Below the pieces are notes generated by a model. The model had not been told where the DNA came from. It saw only the letters and a list, made by a program, of their open reading frames with translations, and ran no database searches. This document shows positions 52,764-60,456 of a stretch of DNA of 60,456 nt, one piece after another; positions within the stretch are counted from its first letter, which is position 1, and each line of letters starts with the position of its first letter. The DNA comes from Cyanobacteria bacterium QS_4_48_99 (GTDB taxonomy: Bacteria > Cyanobacteriota > Cyanobacteriia > Cyanobacteriales > Rubidibacteraceae). The DNA lies in assembly GCA_003021505.1 (NCBI GenBank), contig PXPT01000097.1, positions 1 to 60,456 of the forward strand, given 5' to 3'. The position numbers and the translations under genes are program-made.

Positions 52764-53582
52764 CTAATGAATGCATTTGGAAGTATTTGTCTCCGCGTCC
52801 CCCTGTGCCTGCGTCTCCGCTTCATCTCGTTGAGAAGTTTCCCAACTCTCCTCCTCTGCTGAATGAATAGAGGCTTTCTGCTGGAGCTGTTGTTCTAACC
52901 AGCCACCGAAAAGGTCGTTGAGTAGCCGCTGTCGCATCTGTGCGTCAAGTTGAGCAGGAAGCAGCTTTTCTAGACGGATAATGACATGCCACTCCTTGAT
53001 CTGAGTAGGGGAGCAGAGTTGCCCTGGCTGAGATGCCTTCAGCATTTTGATTACTTTCTCCGGCTGGGCACTCAGTGGCACTGGACCAATCAATCCGCCA
53101 GTTTGGTTTTCTGATCCCTGGGAATACTGCCTTGCTAGCTCGGCAAAGGATTCTCCTTCATCCTGAATGCGAAAGTAGAGTTCCCTGACTACACCAGCGT
53201 CTGTGGTTCTTAGTAAAGAATAGACGACCCGATCTAGATTTTCCTTTTGTTGGAGAAAGTAGGATTCTACCTTGTTACCCCAATTTTCTTCCTTGAATTT
53301 TTCGATCTTGAAGTTTCGCACGGCTTGGTATTCCAGTTGGGACTTGCTCATATTGCGCTGTTTGAGCCAAGCCTCCACCTGTTCGACTGTCGCTAGCTGG
53401 TTTTGCTCAAAGAATTGTGTTAGCGCCTTCTCCTTCTCCTCGGAACTGCATTCCACTGAGGCGATCGCCTGATCAATGATAATTTCGCGGGCAAGCTGAG
53501 GCAGCATTTGATACCTGGCTAGCAGAGGAAGAACTTGTTCGGAACTTATGGTTTGGTCATCAATCTGTAAAATAGTATTCAT
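52764..53582 (-). CDS. Parvulin-like peptidyl-prolyl isomerase, cytosolic, T1SS-linked
   Basis: The 272-aa protein lacks a signal peptide. An N-terminal SurA-like helical part (about 1-130: ILQIDDQTISSEQVLPLL, REIIIDQAIASVECSSEE) is followed by a parvulin domain with ESFAELARQYSQGSENQTGGLIGPV and the ending WHVIIRLEKLLPAQL. It lies 74 bp upstream of the ABC exporter gene, so it may prepare the substrate before export. Its last about 30 residues (ETSQRDEAETQAQGDAETN) are coded by an STRR-type repeat (about 52780-52822), so the native C-terminus was probably shorter. Confidence 0.85.
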   Translation of the reverse strand: MNTILQIDDQTISSEQVLPLLARYQMLPQLAREIIIDQAIASVECSSEEKEKALTQFFEQNQLATVEQVEAWLKQRNMSKSQLEYQAVRNFKIEKFKEENWGNKVESYFLQQKENLDRVVYSLLRTTDAGVVRELYFRIQDEGESFAELARQYSQGSENQTGGLIGPVPLSAQPEKVIKMLKASQPGQLCSPTQIKEWHVIIRLEKLLPAQLDAQMRQRLLNDLFGGWLEQQLQQKASIHSAEEESWETSQRDEAETQAQGDAETNTSKCIH

Positions 53583-54471
53583 GCTGGTTCGTTATTTCTA
53601 ATCCACTCTTAAATAGGAACGCATCGAAGCTTAATTGAGAGCTAGTCTAGGATTATGCGGGATTAAAGTAAACTAGGGTAGATAGCTTGGAACTCAGTCG
53701 AGGCTTCCTATAGTGGTTACATTCCCAGAGAGAAAAATTTTTTCGTCTAACAACTTAACAAGTTTCCCGAAAGCCTCTAAACCCGCTAGTTCATTGTCGC
53801 TCTGATCCTCCATTCCGCTCCTCCATTGAAAACAGTTGCTCAAGTTACCGACACTAAGCTACTCCGCAATTCAAGCTACTAGATAATAATTAACCGAGCA
53901 GTGACTGTGATTCTTGACACCACACCCTCACTTCCTTTGAAGGGAGTCATGCTTGGCTGAGTTGTTGACACTCTCCTACCTGAAGGAAGGAGATTCTCGC
54001 TTCTACGGGAGAATCTAGAAAGCACGGAACTGAATCCAGACACTTTCCCCGATCTCAAAACCCACAGAGCTTTTTAAAGGAAGGGGCCTTAGACCCATGA
54101 TTTTTGGGTAAATCAAGTTAATCGCAGCTTGGCACAGAACCTCAAATCAATTCCCACACTAGCAACAGCTAAACTCATCATACGACTAAAAGACGTGGAA
54201 TGTGGAGTTTATTGTTGTTCATTTTTTGTGGGGGAGTTGTTCGTTGTTTGTTGATAGTTTGTTCGTGGGCAAAATCAGGAAGGCTATTTCTCGAATTCCT
54301 GGTCAATTGGGCGGTTCTCCACTTCAGAGGACAAAATATCGTAGCAAGCTTAACAAGTAAATAGGTTCCGGTTAAGAGTTTACTAACAGAGGCAATTGCT
54401 CTGTAATGCTGGAGCCAGACCTGGGGTAGTTATACTTGAGAAGGCTGGGCTTCTCTCAGGGAGTTGTTTTT
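53583..54471. other. Long gene-free spacer upstream of the type I secretion cassette
   Basis: This 889-bp spacer between the parvulin gene (minus) and the FAD oxidoreductase (plus) contains the tnpB/omega-RNA scar at 53965-54110 and a GTTGTTCGTTGTTTGTTGATAGT low-complexity stretch near 54232. The T1SS promoter must lie in its left part, where AT-rich boxes occur near 53670. I searched for short ORFs that could be exported precursors and saw none longer than about 22 codons. Confidence 0.4.
53965..54110 (-). mobile_element. IS200/IS605-type right end with tnpB 3' tail / omega-RNA scar
   Basis: On the minus strand the region ends GGAGAGTGTCAA at 53965. It is preceded by a stem (TCTCCTACC/GGAAGGAGA at 53972-53993, one mismatch) and a second stem AGATTCTC (53991-53998) with GAGAATCT (54009-54016). 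It can be read as KRESPSFR-stop (TAG at 53976), a typical tnpB C-terminus. TnpB omega-RNAs end in the element's right end with this GAATC-stem-TCAA layout. The tnpB gene itself is gone. A second GTGTCAA lies about 30 bp further on. Confidence 0.6.
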
Positions 54472-55587
54472 ATGACCCAAGTGGTAGTGATTGGCGCAGG
54501 AGTAGTGGGAGCCGCGATCGCTTATGAGCTGAGTCAGGTTCGGGGACTAAATGTTACGCTCCTCGACCAAAACACCTCGGCATCCGGCGCTACGGGGGCT
54601 GCCCTGGGCATCCTCATGGGGGCAATCAGTCATAAAACCAAAGGGAGGGCATGGCGGCTCCGGCAAACCAGCATGCAGCGCTACGAAAAGTTGGTGTCAG
54701 AGTTAGAAGCACTCACAGGAACCTGCATTCCCTTCAATCAACAAGGCATCCTCAAGCCTTGTTTTGCCGAGCAAGATTTAGAACAATGGGAAAAACTGGT
54801 AGAGATACGCCGCGCCCAGGGCTGGCAACTCGAAATTTGGGAGGAGGCGCAAGTTAAAGCCCAATGCCCCCAGCTTCACCACGAAAAGATTATCCGTGCG
54901 ATTTATTCTCCCCAAGATCGACAAATCAATCCTACTGCACTTACTCAGGCATTAGTGGCAGGGGCAAAGCTTAACGGCGTGAACTGCCAGTTTGGGATTA
55001 GCGCCCTCGATGTCACTGCAACATACCACTGCAATGCCTCCGAAACGAAAACTAGCCGCAAGCTTCACACATCTGCTGGAGTATTAGATACCGATTGGCT
55101 AGTGGTGGCAGCCGGATTGGGTTCAATGCCGCTAACAGCTTCTATGGCACAACCGCTCGATGTTCGTCCTGTCCTCGGACAAGCATTGCATCTGCGCTTG
55201 CCTCGTTCTTTAGAGTATAGGAATTTTCAACCTGTGGTGACAGGCGATGATGTTCATATTATTCCGCTGGGAGAAGGGGACTATTGGGTAGGGGCAACGG
55301 TGGAATTTCCAGATGAGGCAGGGGAGGTGGCAGCAGAACCAGCGTTGTTGGAGAAGGTGAAGCAGGAAGCGATCACGCTCTGTCCCGCATTAGCAGAGGC
55401 AACTATCCTGAATACATGGTCAGGCAAGCGCCCCCGCCCAGAAGGACGTGCTGCCCCAATTATTGAAGCACTCCCTGGTTATGATAATGTTCTCCTTGCC
55501 ACAGGGCACTATCGCAACGGCATTTTACTCGCACCTGCCACTGCCCAGGCGATTCGGGAGGCGATTGTCAGAACAATCAAAAATTAG
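54472..55587 (+). CDS. FAD-dependent oxidoreductase (D-amino-acid/glycine oxidase-like, ThiO/DadA family)
   Basis: The 371-aa flavoprotein has the dinucleotide motif VVVIGAGVVGAAIAYELSQ at the N-terminus, GATGAALGILMGA, and the DAO-family C-terminus GKRPRPEGRAAPIIEALPGYDNVLLATGHYRNGILLAPATA, typical of glycine oxidase/ThiO. It may make imino acids for thiamine synthesis or degrade amino acids. The start is ATG 54472, preceded by GGGAG; an upstream TTG (54436) is in frame. There are no thiamine genes adjacent. Confidence 0.88.
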   Translation: MTQVVVIGAGVVGAAIAYELSQVRGLNVTLLDQNTSASGATGAALGILMGAISHKTKGRAWRLRQTSMQRYEKLVSELEALTGTCIPFNQQGILKPCFAEQDLEQWEKLVEIRRAQGWQLEIWEEAQVKAQCPQLHHEKIIRAIYSPQDRQINPTALTQALVAGAKLNGVNCQFGISALDVTATYHCNASETKTSRKLHTSAGVLDTDWLVVAAGLGSMPLTASMAQPLDVRPVLGQALHLRLPRSLEYRNFQPVVTGDDVHIIPLGEGDYWVGATVEFPDEAGEVAAEPALLEKVKQEAITLCPALAEATILNTWSGKRPRPEGRAAPIIEALPGYDNVLLATGHYRNGILLAPATAQAIREAIVRTIKN

Positions 55588-55807
55588 AAATTAAAAATTA
55601 TATAAATTAAAGTGAAAGGCGAATGGCAAAAGAGGTGATAAGAAAAAAGAGATAATAGGGAAGAAAAAAAAACTAGAAGTTAAGTAGATTAAAAGAACTT
55701 TAGCCTCTTGCCTTTATCCTCTTGCCTTCGAGTTGCAGTTTGCCTTTAGCCTCTTGCCTTCAGCCTTCCTGCTTGAATTGGAGCGAGGCGATGGTCGCAC
55801 AAACTTT
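55588..55807. repeat. Short tandem repeats (CTTGCCTT / GGCGAATGGC units)
   Basis: GTGAAAGGCGAATGGC on the left, AAGAAAAAAGAGATAATAGGG in the middle, and multiple TAGCCTCTTGCCTT units on the right give a structure like that at 2347-2522. It is low-complexity DNA with no gene. Confidence 0.6.
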
Positions 55808-56251
55808 TTAATTGCGCTGGATCAAAACCACACCGAAGATTAACAAGATCGCACCCACACCACGCCAGAAGTTGATGGGGTGTACGGGATAACTGGCGAA
55901 CCCGAATTGATCTAGGAAAAGGGACGTTAACATTTGACCAGTAATAACGAGTCCAATCATGGTTGCTGCGCCCAGCACGGGTGCAACGATAATAGTTGCC
56001 GAAACCAGGAACGCGCCGAGCAATCCCCCAATCCAGAGATACCAGGGAGTCTGTGCTACCACGCTAGCCGAGGGCAAGGGGACGCGAAGCACTAACAGAC
56101 AAAGCAGCAGTGCTACCATTCCTACCACGAAGGAAACAAAGGATGCCAGAATGGGATGACCGAGGTTCCGTGCCAATTGGCTGTTAAGCCCAGCCTGCAT
56201 GGGAACGAAAGCACCAGCGAGCAAAGCAGAGAGGATAAAAAGCCAACGCAT
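55808..56251 (-). CDS. DMT family transporter (YdcZ/DUF606)
   Basis: The 147-aa integral membrane protein has four to five helices: WLFILSALLAGAFVPMQAGLN, FVSFVVGMVALLLCLLVL, WLWIGG-like LYLWIGGLLGAFLVSATIIVAPVLG, and MIGLVITGQMLTSLFLDQFG. It ends with VGAILLIFGVVLIQRN. This is the single-domain DUF606 size class, which is likely to dimerise. The substrate is unknown. ATG start, 54 bp from the kinase gene on the same strand, so they may share a transcript. Confidence 0.85.
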   Translation of the reverse strand: MRWLFILSALLAGAFVPMQAGLNSQLARNLGHPILASFVSFVVGMVALLLCLLVLRVPLPSASVVAQTPWYLWIGGLLGAFLVSATIIVAPVLGAATMIGLVITGQMLTSLFLDQFGFASYPVHPINFWRGVGAILLIFGVVLIQRN

Positions 56252-56305
56252 CTTCTTTATTTCCTTATAAAACCAGAACTGGAATAAGCTTAGTACGCGC
56301 TACAG

Positions 56306-57292
56306 TTAGCTCTTATCCCTCATTTGACTGAGAAATGCTTCTACTTGCGAGGCGGTGGGTTGAGCAGCGATCGCGCCTGAGTTGGTTGTGGTCAATCCCC
56401 CCACAGCACAAGCATAGGTGACAATTTCTCTTGCTGTATCAGGATTACTCAGGCTAGCAATCCCTCGCTGGCACAACTGATGAACCAAGCCAGCCACTAA
56501 ACCGTCCCCTGCCCCCGTGGTATCTTGCACCTCAACCGAGAAAGCGGGAACTCTGCCTTCGTTATCGTTGAGGCAGTAACTAACCTCTTCTCCACCATTG
56601 CTAACTAAAACCCCCTCAACTGAGTCGAGACGGTGAGCGATCGCTCCGGCATCAGTGGTGTTAAATAACCACTGCGCTTCCTCAGCAGAGAGTTTCAAGA
56701 AATCAACGTAGTTCCAGAGCTTTTGAATCAGCGGTTCTGCCTGACTGGGATCACTCCAAAAGATCGGACGCCAGTTGATATCGACTAGAATTTTGACATT
56801 GTACTGCTCGGCTAACTCCAGGGCACGGAAAATCGCTGCTCGCGTCCGAGGATAAGCGAGTTCCAGGGTTCCCAGGACAAGAAAATCAGCCCTTTCAAAT
56901 AACTCCATGGGTAATTGCTCCGCTTGCAGGTAAGCATCGGCAAACTCACCGGGATGGAGCTGCTGTGTAAATCCAGCAAACTCGCGATCACCACTTTCCG
57001 TTCTCAGCGTATAAACTTGTCGCGTGGGAGCAGTGGAATGGCGTTGTACTCCCGTGCGATCCACGCCCACCTCCTGTAAAAGTTCTGAGAGCGCATCTCC
57101 TGCTTCATTTTCCCCCATACAGCCCACGAAGCCTGCGGGAGTTCCGAGCTTCACCAAGGCACAGGCAACATTCGCTGGAGCGCCGCCTGGGTAATAACTC
57201 CAGGATTCCACTTCAGTGAGCGATCGCCCTTGCTGATCGGCGAGGCAATCAAACAAAATTTCACCTAGGCAGATCACTTGCGGATTACTCAT
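56306..57292 (-). CDS. PfkB-family carbohydrate kinase, probable fructokinase
   Basis: The 328-aa sugar kinase has VICLGEILFDCLADQ at the N-terminus and the sugar-binding YYPGGAPANVACALVKLG. The PfkB signature 2 DTTGAGDGLVAGLVHQL carries the catalytic Asp. The Gly-Asp-Gly variant of GAGDAF is conserved in some fructokinases. It phosphorylates fructose with ATP in the cytosol, linking sucrose breakdown to glycolysis. A different sugar specificity remains possible. Confidence 0.87.
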   Translation of the reverse strand: MSNPQVICLGEILFDCLADQQGRSLTEVESWSYYPGGAPANVACALVKLGTPAGFVGCMGENEAGDALSELLQEVGVDRTGVQRHSTAPTRQVYTLRTESGDREFAGFTQQLHPGEFADAYLQAEQLPMELFERADFLVLGTLELAYPRTRAAIFRALELAEQYNVKILVDINWRPIFWSDPSQAEPLIQKLWNYVDFLKLSAEEAQWLFNTTDAGAIAHRLDSVEGVLVSNGGEEVSYCLNDNEGRVPAFSVEVQDTTGAGDGLVAGLVHQLCQRGIASLSNPDTAREIVTYACAVGGLTTTNSGAIAAQPTASQVEAFLSQMRDKS

Positions 57293-57408
57293 CGCTCATT
57301 ATTTCTATCCTTATCATCTCTTTACCACATCACTCTAGCGAGAGATTATGAGCAGCAAAAATCTTCTAAAATTGAGAAATAGTAAGTAGATCTACACATC
57401 AAGTACTT

Positions 57409-57693
57409 ATGACTGATGGCGACTCGTCTACCCCCGTGTCCCTCTCATGGCGAGAACTACAAATCCTCGAACTAATCGGCGGCGGCATGACCAATCATGA
57501 CATTGCCCAAGAGCTAGAGATCAGTAAAAGAACCGTCGATAACCACATCAGCAATATCCTCACTAAAACCTCAACCGAAAATCGTGTGGCACTGGTTCGC
57601 TGGGCTTTACTGTGGGGCAAAGTCTGCATCGATGAGGTTAACTGCTGTGCTTTGCCCATACCTGCCCAGAGTAACGAAGAAGTGGTTCCTTAG
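57409..57693 (+). CDS. Stand-alone LuxR-type HTH regulator
   Basis: The 94-aa protein is almost only a GerE/LuxR DNA-binding domain: LSWRELQILELIGGGMTNHDIA, EISKRTVDNHISNILTKTS and NRVALVRWALLWG. A short N-terminus and an acidic tail follow. There is no receiver or sensor domain, so control must come from expression level or partners. It is divergent from the fructokinase gene, with about 116 bp between the start codons. Small LuxR proteins of this kind are common in cyanobacteria. Confidence 0.85.
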   Translation: MTDGDSSTPVSLSWRELQILELIGGGMTNHDIAQELEISKRTVDNHISNILTKTSTENRVALVRWALLWGKVCIDEVNCCALPIPAQSNEEVVP

Positions 57694-57811
57694 CCAGCAA
57701 TCCTGCGTGAGTGCGAGCGCTACACTGATAAGGTAATATCTGTTTTGAAGCTGCTCTCTAAGTTTCTGCCTAGCACTTGCGTTTCCCGATTAGCACGGAT
57801 GAATATTGCTC

Positions 57812-58480
57812 ATGACTAATGCCGCTTCTGCCAATACTAGCCACCCCTGGGGATGGGACTTTTTTACCCCGCAGCCGCACCAGGATACTGATTTATTCAA
57901 GCAGTTCAGCTTGATTCCTGGACTGAAAGAATTTTTGATGCTGCGCCAGGTACATGCTCTAGAACATGCCACCGTCTGGGTTCTAAGTGAAACTGCCAGG
58001 GAACCGAGTCAAATTCCTGACACATCAAAGCGTCCGAGTGCGATTAACCCTCCTCAAGCGGACAATGAAGCATTAGGAGGTCTCTCCACTGACCAGGGAT
58101 TCTATTTGTATGGTCAAGTCAACCCAGTCCACTTACAGCGTGCAGTTTGCCTTGCTCTGGGGCGTTTCCAAGCTGGGGAGTGGGATTTAGCCGTTCATCC
58201 CCGCTGCGGGACAAACGTGTCGGTGGCACTGATGTTAGCTGCCGGAATGAGCCTAGGAACTCATTTACTTTTGCCACGAAGTCCGCTCGAACAATTGCTG
58301 GGTCTAGGTTTAGCTACAACTACCGCTACCCAGTTAGCACCCGATTTAGGGAAAGTCGCCCAAAAGTACCTGACCACTTCTATTCCTTTTAACCTAAAAT
58401 TGGTAGACATTTTAGAAACCTCTGACTTCTGGGGAAATCCAGCGCATTTTGTCCTGGTGCGGTGGAGCGCTTTGCAATAA
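57812..58480 (+). CDS. DUF6391-type cyanobacterial protein
   Basis: The 222-aa protein has the core MLRQVHALEHATVWVLSE, LGGLSTDQGFYLYGQVNPVHLQRAV, LAVHPRCGTNVSVALMLAAGMSLGTHLLLP and ending WGNPAHFVLVRWSAL. This is a small cyanobacterial family with no known biochemical role (DUF6391 from memory). One hydrophobic stretch (SVALMLAAGMSLGTHLLL) could be a membrane helix. A downstream ATG was chosen (57812) over a TTG six bases earlier. psaE follows 75 bp downstream. Confidence 0.75.
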   Translation: MTNAASANTSHPWGWDFFTPQPHQDTDLFKQFSLIPGLKEFLMLRQVHALEHATVWVLSETAREPSQIPDTSKRPSAINPPQADNEALGGLSTDQGFYLYGQVNPVHLQRAVCLALGRFQAGEWDLAVHPRCGTNVSVALMLAAGMSLGTHLLLPRSPLEQLLGLGLATTTATQLAPDLGKVAQKYLTTSIPFNLKLVDILETSDFWGNPAHFVLVRWSALQ

Positions 58481-58555
58481 AACTTAAAGCCTGGGGTTAG
58501 CAGTAAGCTGCAATCTCATAGTACGCTTTGAGATAAAAGATGGAGACATAACATT

Positions 58556-59020
58556 ATGGTTCAACGTGGATCTAAAGTTAAAATTCTTAGACCAGAATCC
58601 TATTGGTTTGGAGACGTGGGGAGCGTGGCAACTGTAGACAAGAGCGGCATTCGCTATCCGGTCATTGTTCGCTTTGATACAGTTAACTACACCAGCTATA
58701 GTGGTCAAGATGCGGGCGTAAGCACCAATAACTTCGCAATGGAGGAACTCGAAGAAGTGGAAGCTCCAGCGAAGAAAGAGAGACAGAAAAAATCATCCAG
58801 CAAATCCACAGAGTCCAAAACTGCCCAACAAGGCGGAGCTGCCAGAAAAGCGGAACAGGAAGCCAAAGCTAGCGGTAAAACGCAACAGCAGGCTCAAAAG
58901 GACGCTGAGGAGGTTAGCGAAACTACCACTAAAGGCGCACCCCAATCGAAAGGAGAGGGTCAAGAGCGACCTTCGCAAGGCAAACCTGGTAGTCCACAAC
59001 AGGGAGGAAGTTCCACCTAA
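58556..59020 (+). CDS. psaE: Photosystem I subunit PsaE with long C-terminal extension
   Basis: Residues 1-67 are Psa[50 protein letters not shown] and [12 protein letters not shown]. PsaE is the SH3-fold stromal subunit of photosystem I that helps dock ferredoxin and supports cyclic electron flow. Normal PsaE ends at about 70-75 residues. Here about 85 more follow, rich in Lys, Gln, Ser, Gly and Glu ([34 protein letters not shown]), with no predicted fold. ATG after GGAGA. The mutM GTG starts 3 bp after the stop. Confidence 0.9.
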   Translation: MVQRGSKVKILRPESYWFGDVGSVATVDKSGIRYPVIVRFDTVNYTSYSGQDAGVSTNNFAMEELEEVEAPAKKERQKKSSSKSTESKTAQQGGAARKAEQEAKASGKTQQQAQKDAEEVSETTTKGAPQSKGEGQERPSQGKPGSPQQGGSST

Positions 59021-59023
59021 GTT

Positions 59024-59875
59024 GTGCCCGAGCTACCAGAAGTTGAGACTGTCTGTCGGGGTCTGAATGAGTTGACCCCAAAGCAGGAATTTCGGGGTGG
59101 GGAGGTTTTGCTCAAGCGCAGCCTTGCCTACCCCGTTTCTATGGAGGAGTTTTGGGCGGGGTTAAAAGGGACTGCGATCGCTCATTGGCAGCGGCGGGGC
59201 AAATACTTACTCGCCCCCCTATTGGACTCCTCGCAAGAGCAACCCGCAGGCTGGTTAGGCGTTCATCTACGCATGAGCGGTCAATTATTATGGCTCCAGC
59301 GAAACGAACCCCTGCAAAAACATACACGAGTGCGACTGTTTGTGGGAAACAGCGGGGAGTTACGTTTTGTTGACCTACGCACGTTTGGTCAGATTTGGTG
59401 GGTGCCACCCACCGAAGCGCCAGAAAGCATCATCACAGGGTTAAAGAAACTCGGACCAGAACCGTTTTCGCCTGATTTTTCCCAAGAGTATCTGAGAAAA
59501 AAGCTTCAAAATTCCCGGCGCTCAATCAAAACGGCACTACTCGACCAAGCGCTTGTGGCCGGTATGGGCAATATATATGCCGATGAGGCTCTTTTCAAAA
59601 GTGGAATTCGACCGGAAAAGCTTGCTGGCAACTTAAGTATAAAGGAAATTGAGTGCCTACGAACGGCAGTGATTTCGGTGTTGCAAGCAGGAATCGATCG
59701 CGGTGGAACCACTTTCAGTAATTTCCTCAATGTGCTAGGTGTTAACGGTAACTACATGGGAATTGCCTGGGTTTATGGGCGCAAAGGAGAACCTTGTCGC
59801 ATTTGTAGCACCCCGATTCAGAAGATTAAACTAGTGGGGCGATCGGCTCACTTTTGTCCGTACTGTCAGAACTAG
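59024..59875 (+). CDS. mutM: Formamidopyrimidine-DNA glycosylase (MutM/Fpg)
   Basis: The 283-aa bifunctional repair enzyme removes 8-oxoguanine. It has the N-terminal catalytic PELPEVETVCRGL (after the start Met), the H2TH region QALVAGMGNIYADEALFKSGI, and a C-terminal zinc finger CRICSTPIQKIKLVGRSAHFCPYC. GTG start at 59024. Its position 3 bp after psaE suggests co-transcription; Fpg has been reported downstream of psaE in another cyanobacterium and is linked to survival in high light. Confidence 0.96.
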   Translation: MPELPEVETVCRGLNELTPKQEFRGGEVLLKRSLAYPVSMEEFWAGLKGTAIAHWQRRGKYLLAPLLDSSQEQPAGWLGVHLRMSGQLLWLQRNEPLQKHTRVRLFVGNSGELRFVDLRTFGQIWWVPPTEAPESIITGLKKLGPEPFSPDFSQEYLRKKLQNSRRSIKTALLDQALVAGMGNIYADEALFKSGIRPEKLAGNLSIKEIECLRTAVISVLQAGIDRGGTTFSNFLNVLGVNGNYMGIAWVYGRKGEPCRICSTPIQKIKLVGRSAHFCPYCQN

Positions 59876-60094
59876 TCAGCAATTAGCCTAGTCAAGGTAG
59901 TACCACGATGACGTTCTTAATTTGCTGTGTTAAGTTACTTATAAACGTCTATCTCAGTAGATGCATAGAGCAGAGATTTATACAGTCTAGATTGGGCAAA
60001 GTAACATAAGTTTCCTGGTAACGTAGAGAGTTACAAATAACTATGAAGATTCCGGTTGCCGGTAGTAGTAAATACGTAGTGATAAATGAGATAT
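59876..60094. other. Gene-free spacer downstream of mutM
   Basis: No ORF is supported. The region is AT-rich and ends at the IS630-type remnant. Confidence 0.4.
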
Positions 60095-60456
60095 AGCAAT
60101 TCTCAGAATTACGAGGTACAGTAGCAGCAGTGAGTAGACCAATAACGAACCTCGGAGTTAGTCACCTTTGACCTTGCCTCCGTAATCCCATCGACTAAAT
60201 TTTTATAAGTTCTGGCTTTGACCTTTTTGAAGATTGCTTTGAGTTTCGACCCAAAAAAATCCCTCGGGGAAAACTCAGGAGAATAGGGAGGTAAATAGAT
60301 TAATCTTGCCCAGGCTGGTTCGAGAGATTTTCTCACCATTTCTCCTTGGTGGAACTTAGCATTGTCCATCACTACACATGCACCCTTCCAGAGCTGAGGA
60401 ACTCAATCTTTGACTATAAATGCTTCCAATGTTACTCCGTCTACAGTTCCGTAAAT
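60095..60456 (-). mobile_element. IS630-family transposase, decayed, runs off window
   Basis: From the window edge the frame reads IYGTVDGVTLEAFIVKD, then an in-frame TGA (60403-60405), then VPQLWKGACVVMDNAKFHQG, PAWARLIYLPPYSPEFSPRD, SKLKAIFKK, and ends WSTHCCYCTS at 60109-60111. The DN..FH motif (second Asp) is present, but the third acidic residue usually found in SPDLNPIE is replaced by SPEFSPRD. The 3' flank holds the palindrome AATTCT-C-AGAATT (60098-60110), probably part of the element's end. With a stop and a missing catalytic Glu it should be inactive. Confidence 0.75.

Noticed and set aside
53583-54471. Double-glycine leader peptide genes upstream of the T1SS cassette
   Set aside because: All ATG-started frames are shorter than about 22 codons with no GG leader.

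Overview
The window comes from a cyanobacterial chromosome. It carries photosystem genes (psbU, psaE), the photosystem I biogenesis gene btpA, the plastid-type AAA gene ycf46, several cyanobacteria-restricted families (DUF3370, DUF2808, DUF6391, half-size UPF0016 proteins), many GCGATCGC (HIP1) octamers and many short tandem GC-rich repeats between genes. The genus cannot be fixed from this sequence. No rRNA, tRNA or CRISPR array was recognised.

Layout. 1-6.7 kb: a truncated ctp-type protease piece, an unexplained hairpin-rich spacer, argD, a small TPR-like protein, thrC, a DEAD-box RNA helicase and a rimO gene broken by three frameshifts and a stop. 6.9-13.2 kb: btpA, a VKOR-thioredoxin fusion, nadB, psbU, a 1-Cys peroxiredoxin and cysK. 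13.2-20.6 kb is a decay zone around an intact recQ: an IscB (OMEGA nuclease) remnant with its likely omega-RNA leader, a broken DUF4258-like/DUF2283 pair carrying an in-frame palindromic insertion, a fragment of an Rpn/DUF4351-like protein, and a 3.5 kb restriction-methylase gene with four lesions. 20.7-34.4 kb: acyl-ACP/acyl-CoA synthetase, YlqD, an IS630 scrap, an MBL hydrolase split by a stop, a site-2 protease, DUF3370, a C15-like peptidase, hisH, a TylF-type methyltransferase, a GNAT, hemB, two half-size UPF0016 transporters, YraN and a pentapeptide-repeat lumenal protein.

34.5-47.8 kb: dnaG, a 58-aa membrane peptide, an SH3 protein, ycf46, and the conserved rpmH-rnpA-PH-yidC-khpB-DUF177 cluster (minus strand). 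These are followed by DUF2808, the three-gene pntAa-pntAb-pntB transhydrogenase operon, and prfB with its programmed +1 frameshift. 48-54.4 kb: a type I secretion cassette (cytosolic parvulin, CNBD-CLD-ABC exporter, HlyD adaptor) and a long spacer holding the right end/omega-RNA scar of an IS605-type tnpB element. 54.5-60.4 kb: an FAD oxidoreductase, a YdcZ transporter, a fructokinase-like PfkB kinase, a stand-alone LuxR HTH protein, DUF6391, psaE with a roughly 85-residue C-terminal extension coupled to mutM, and a decayed IS630 transposase at the edge.

Themes. Housekeeping genes are mostly intact, and the decay is confined to accessory genes plus rimO. Two different RNA-guided transposon nuclease systems (IscB and TnpB) have left scars. 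Short tandem repeats have entered at least three coding sequences without breaking the frame. The best candidates for something new are the extended PsaE, the in-frame palindromic element, the parvulin-linked exporter with an apparently dead C39-like domain, and the relic omega-RNA loci.
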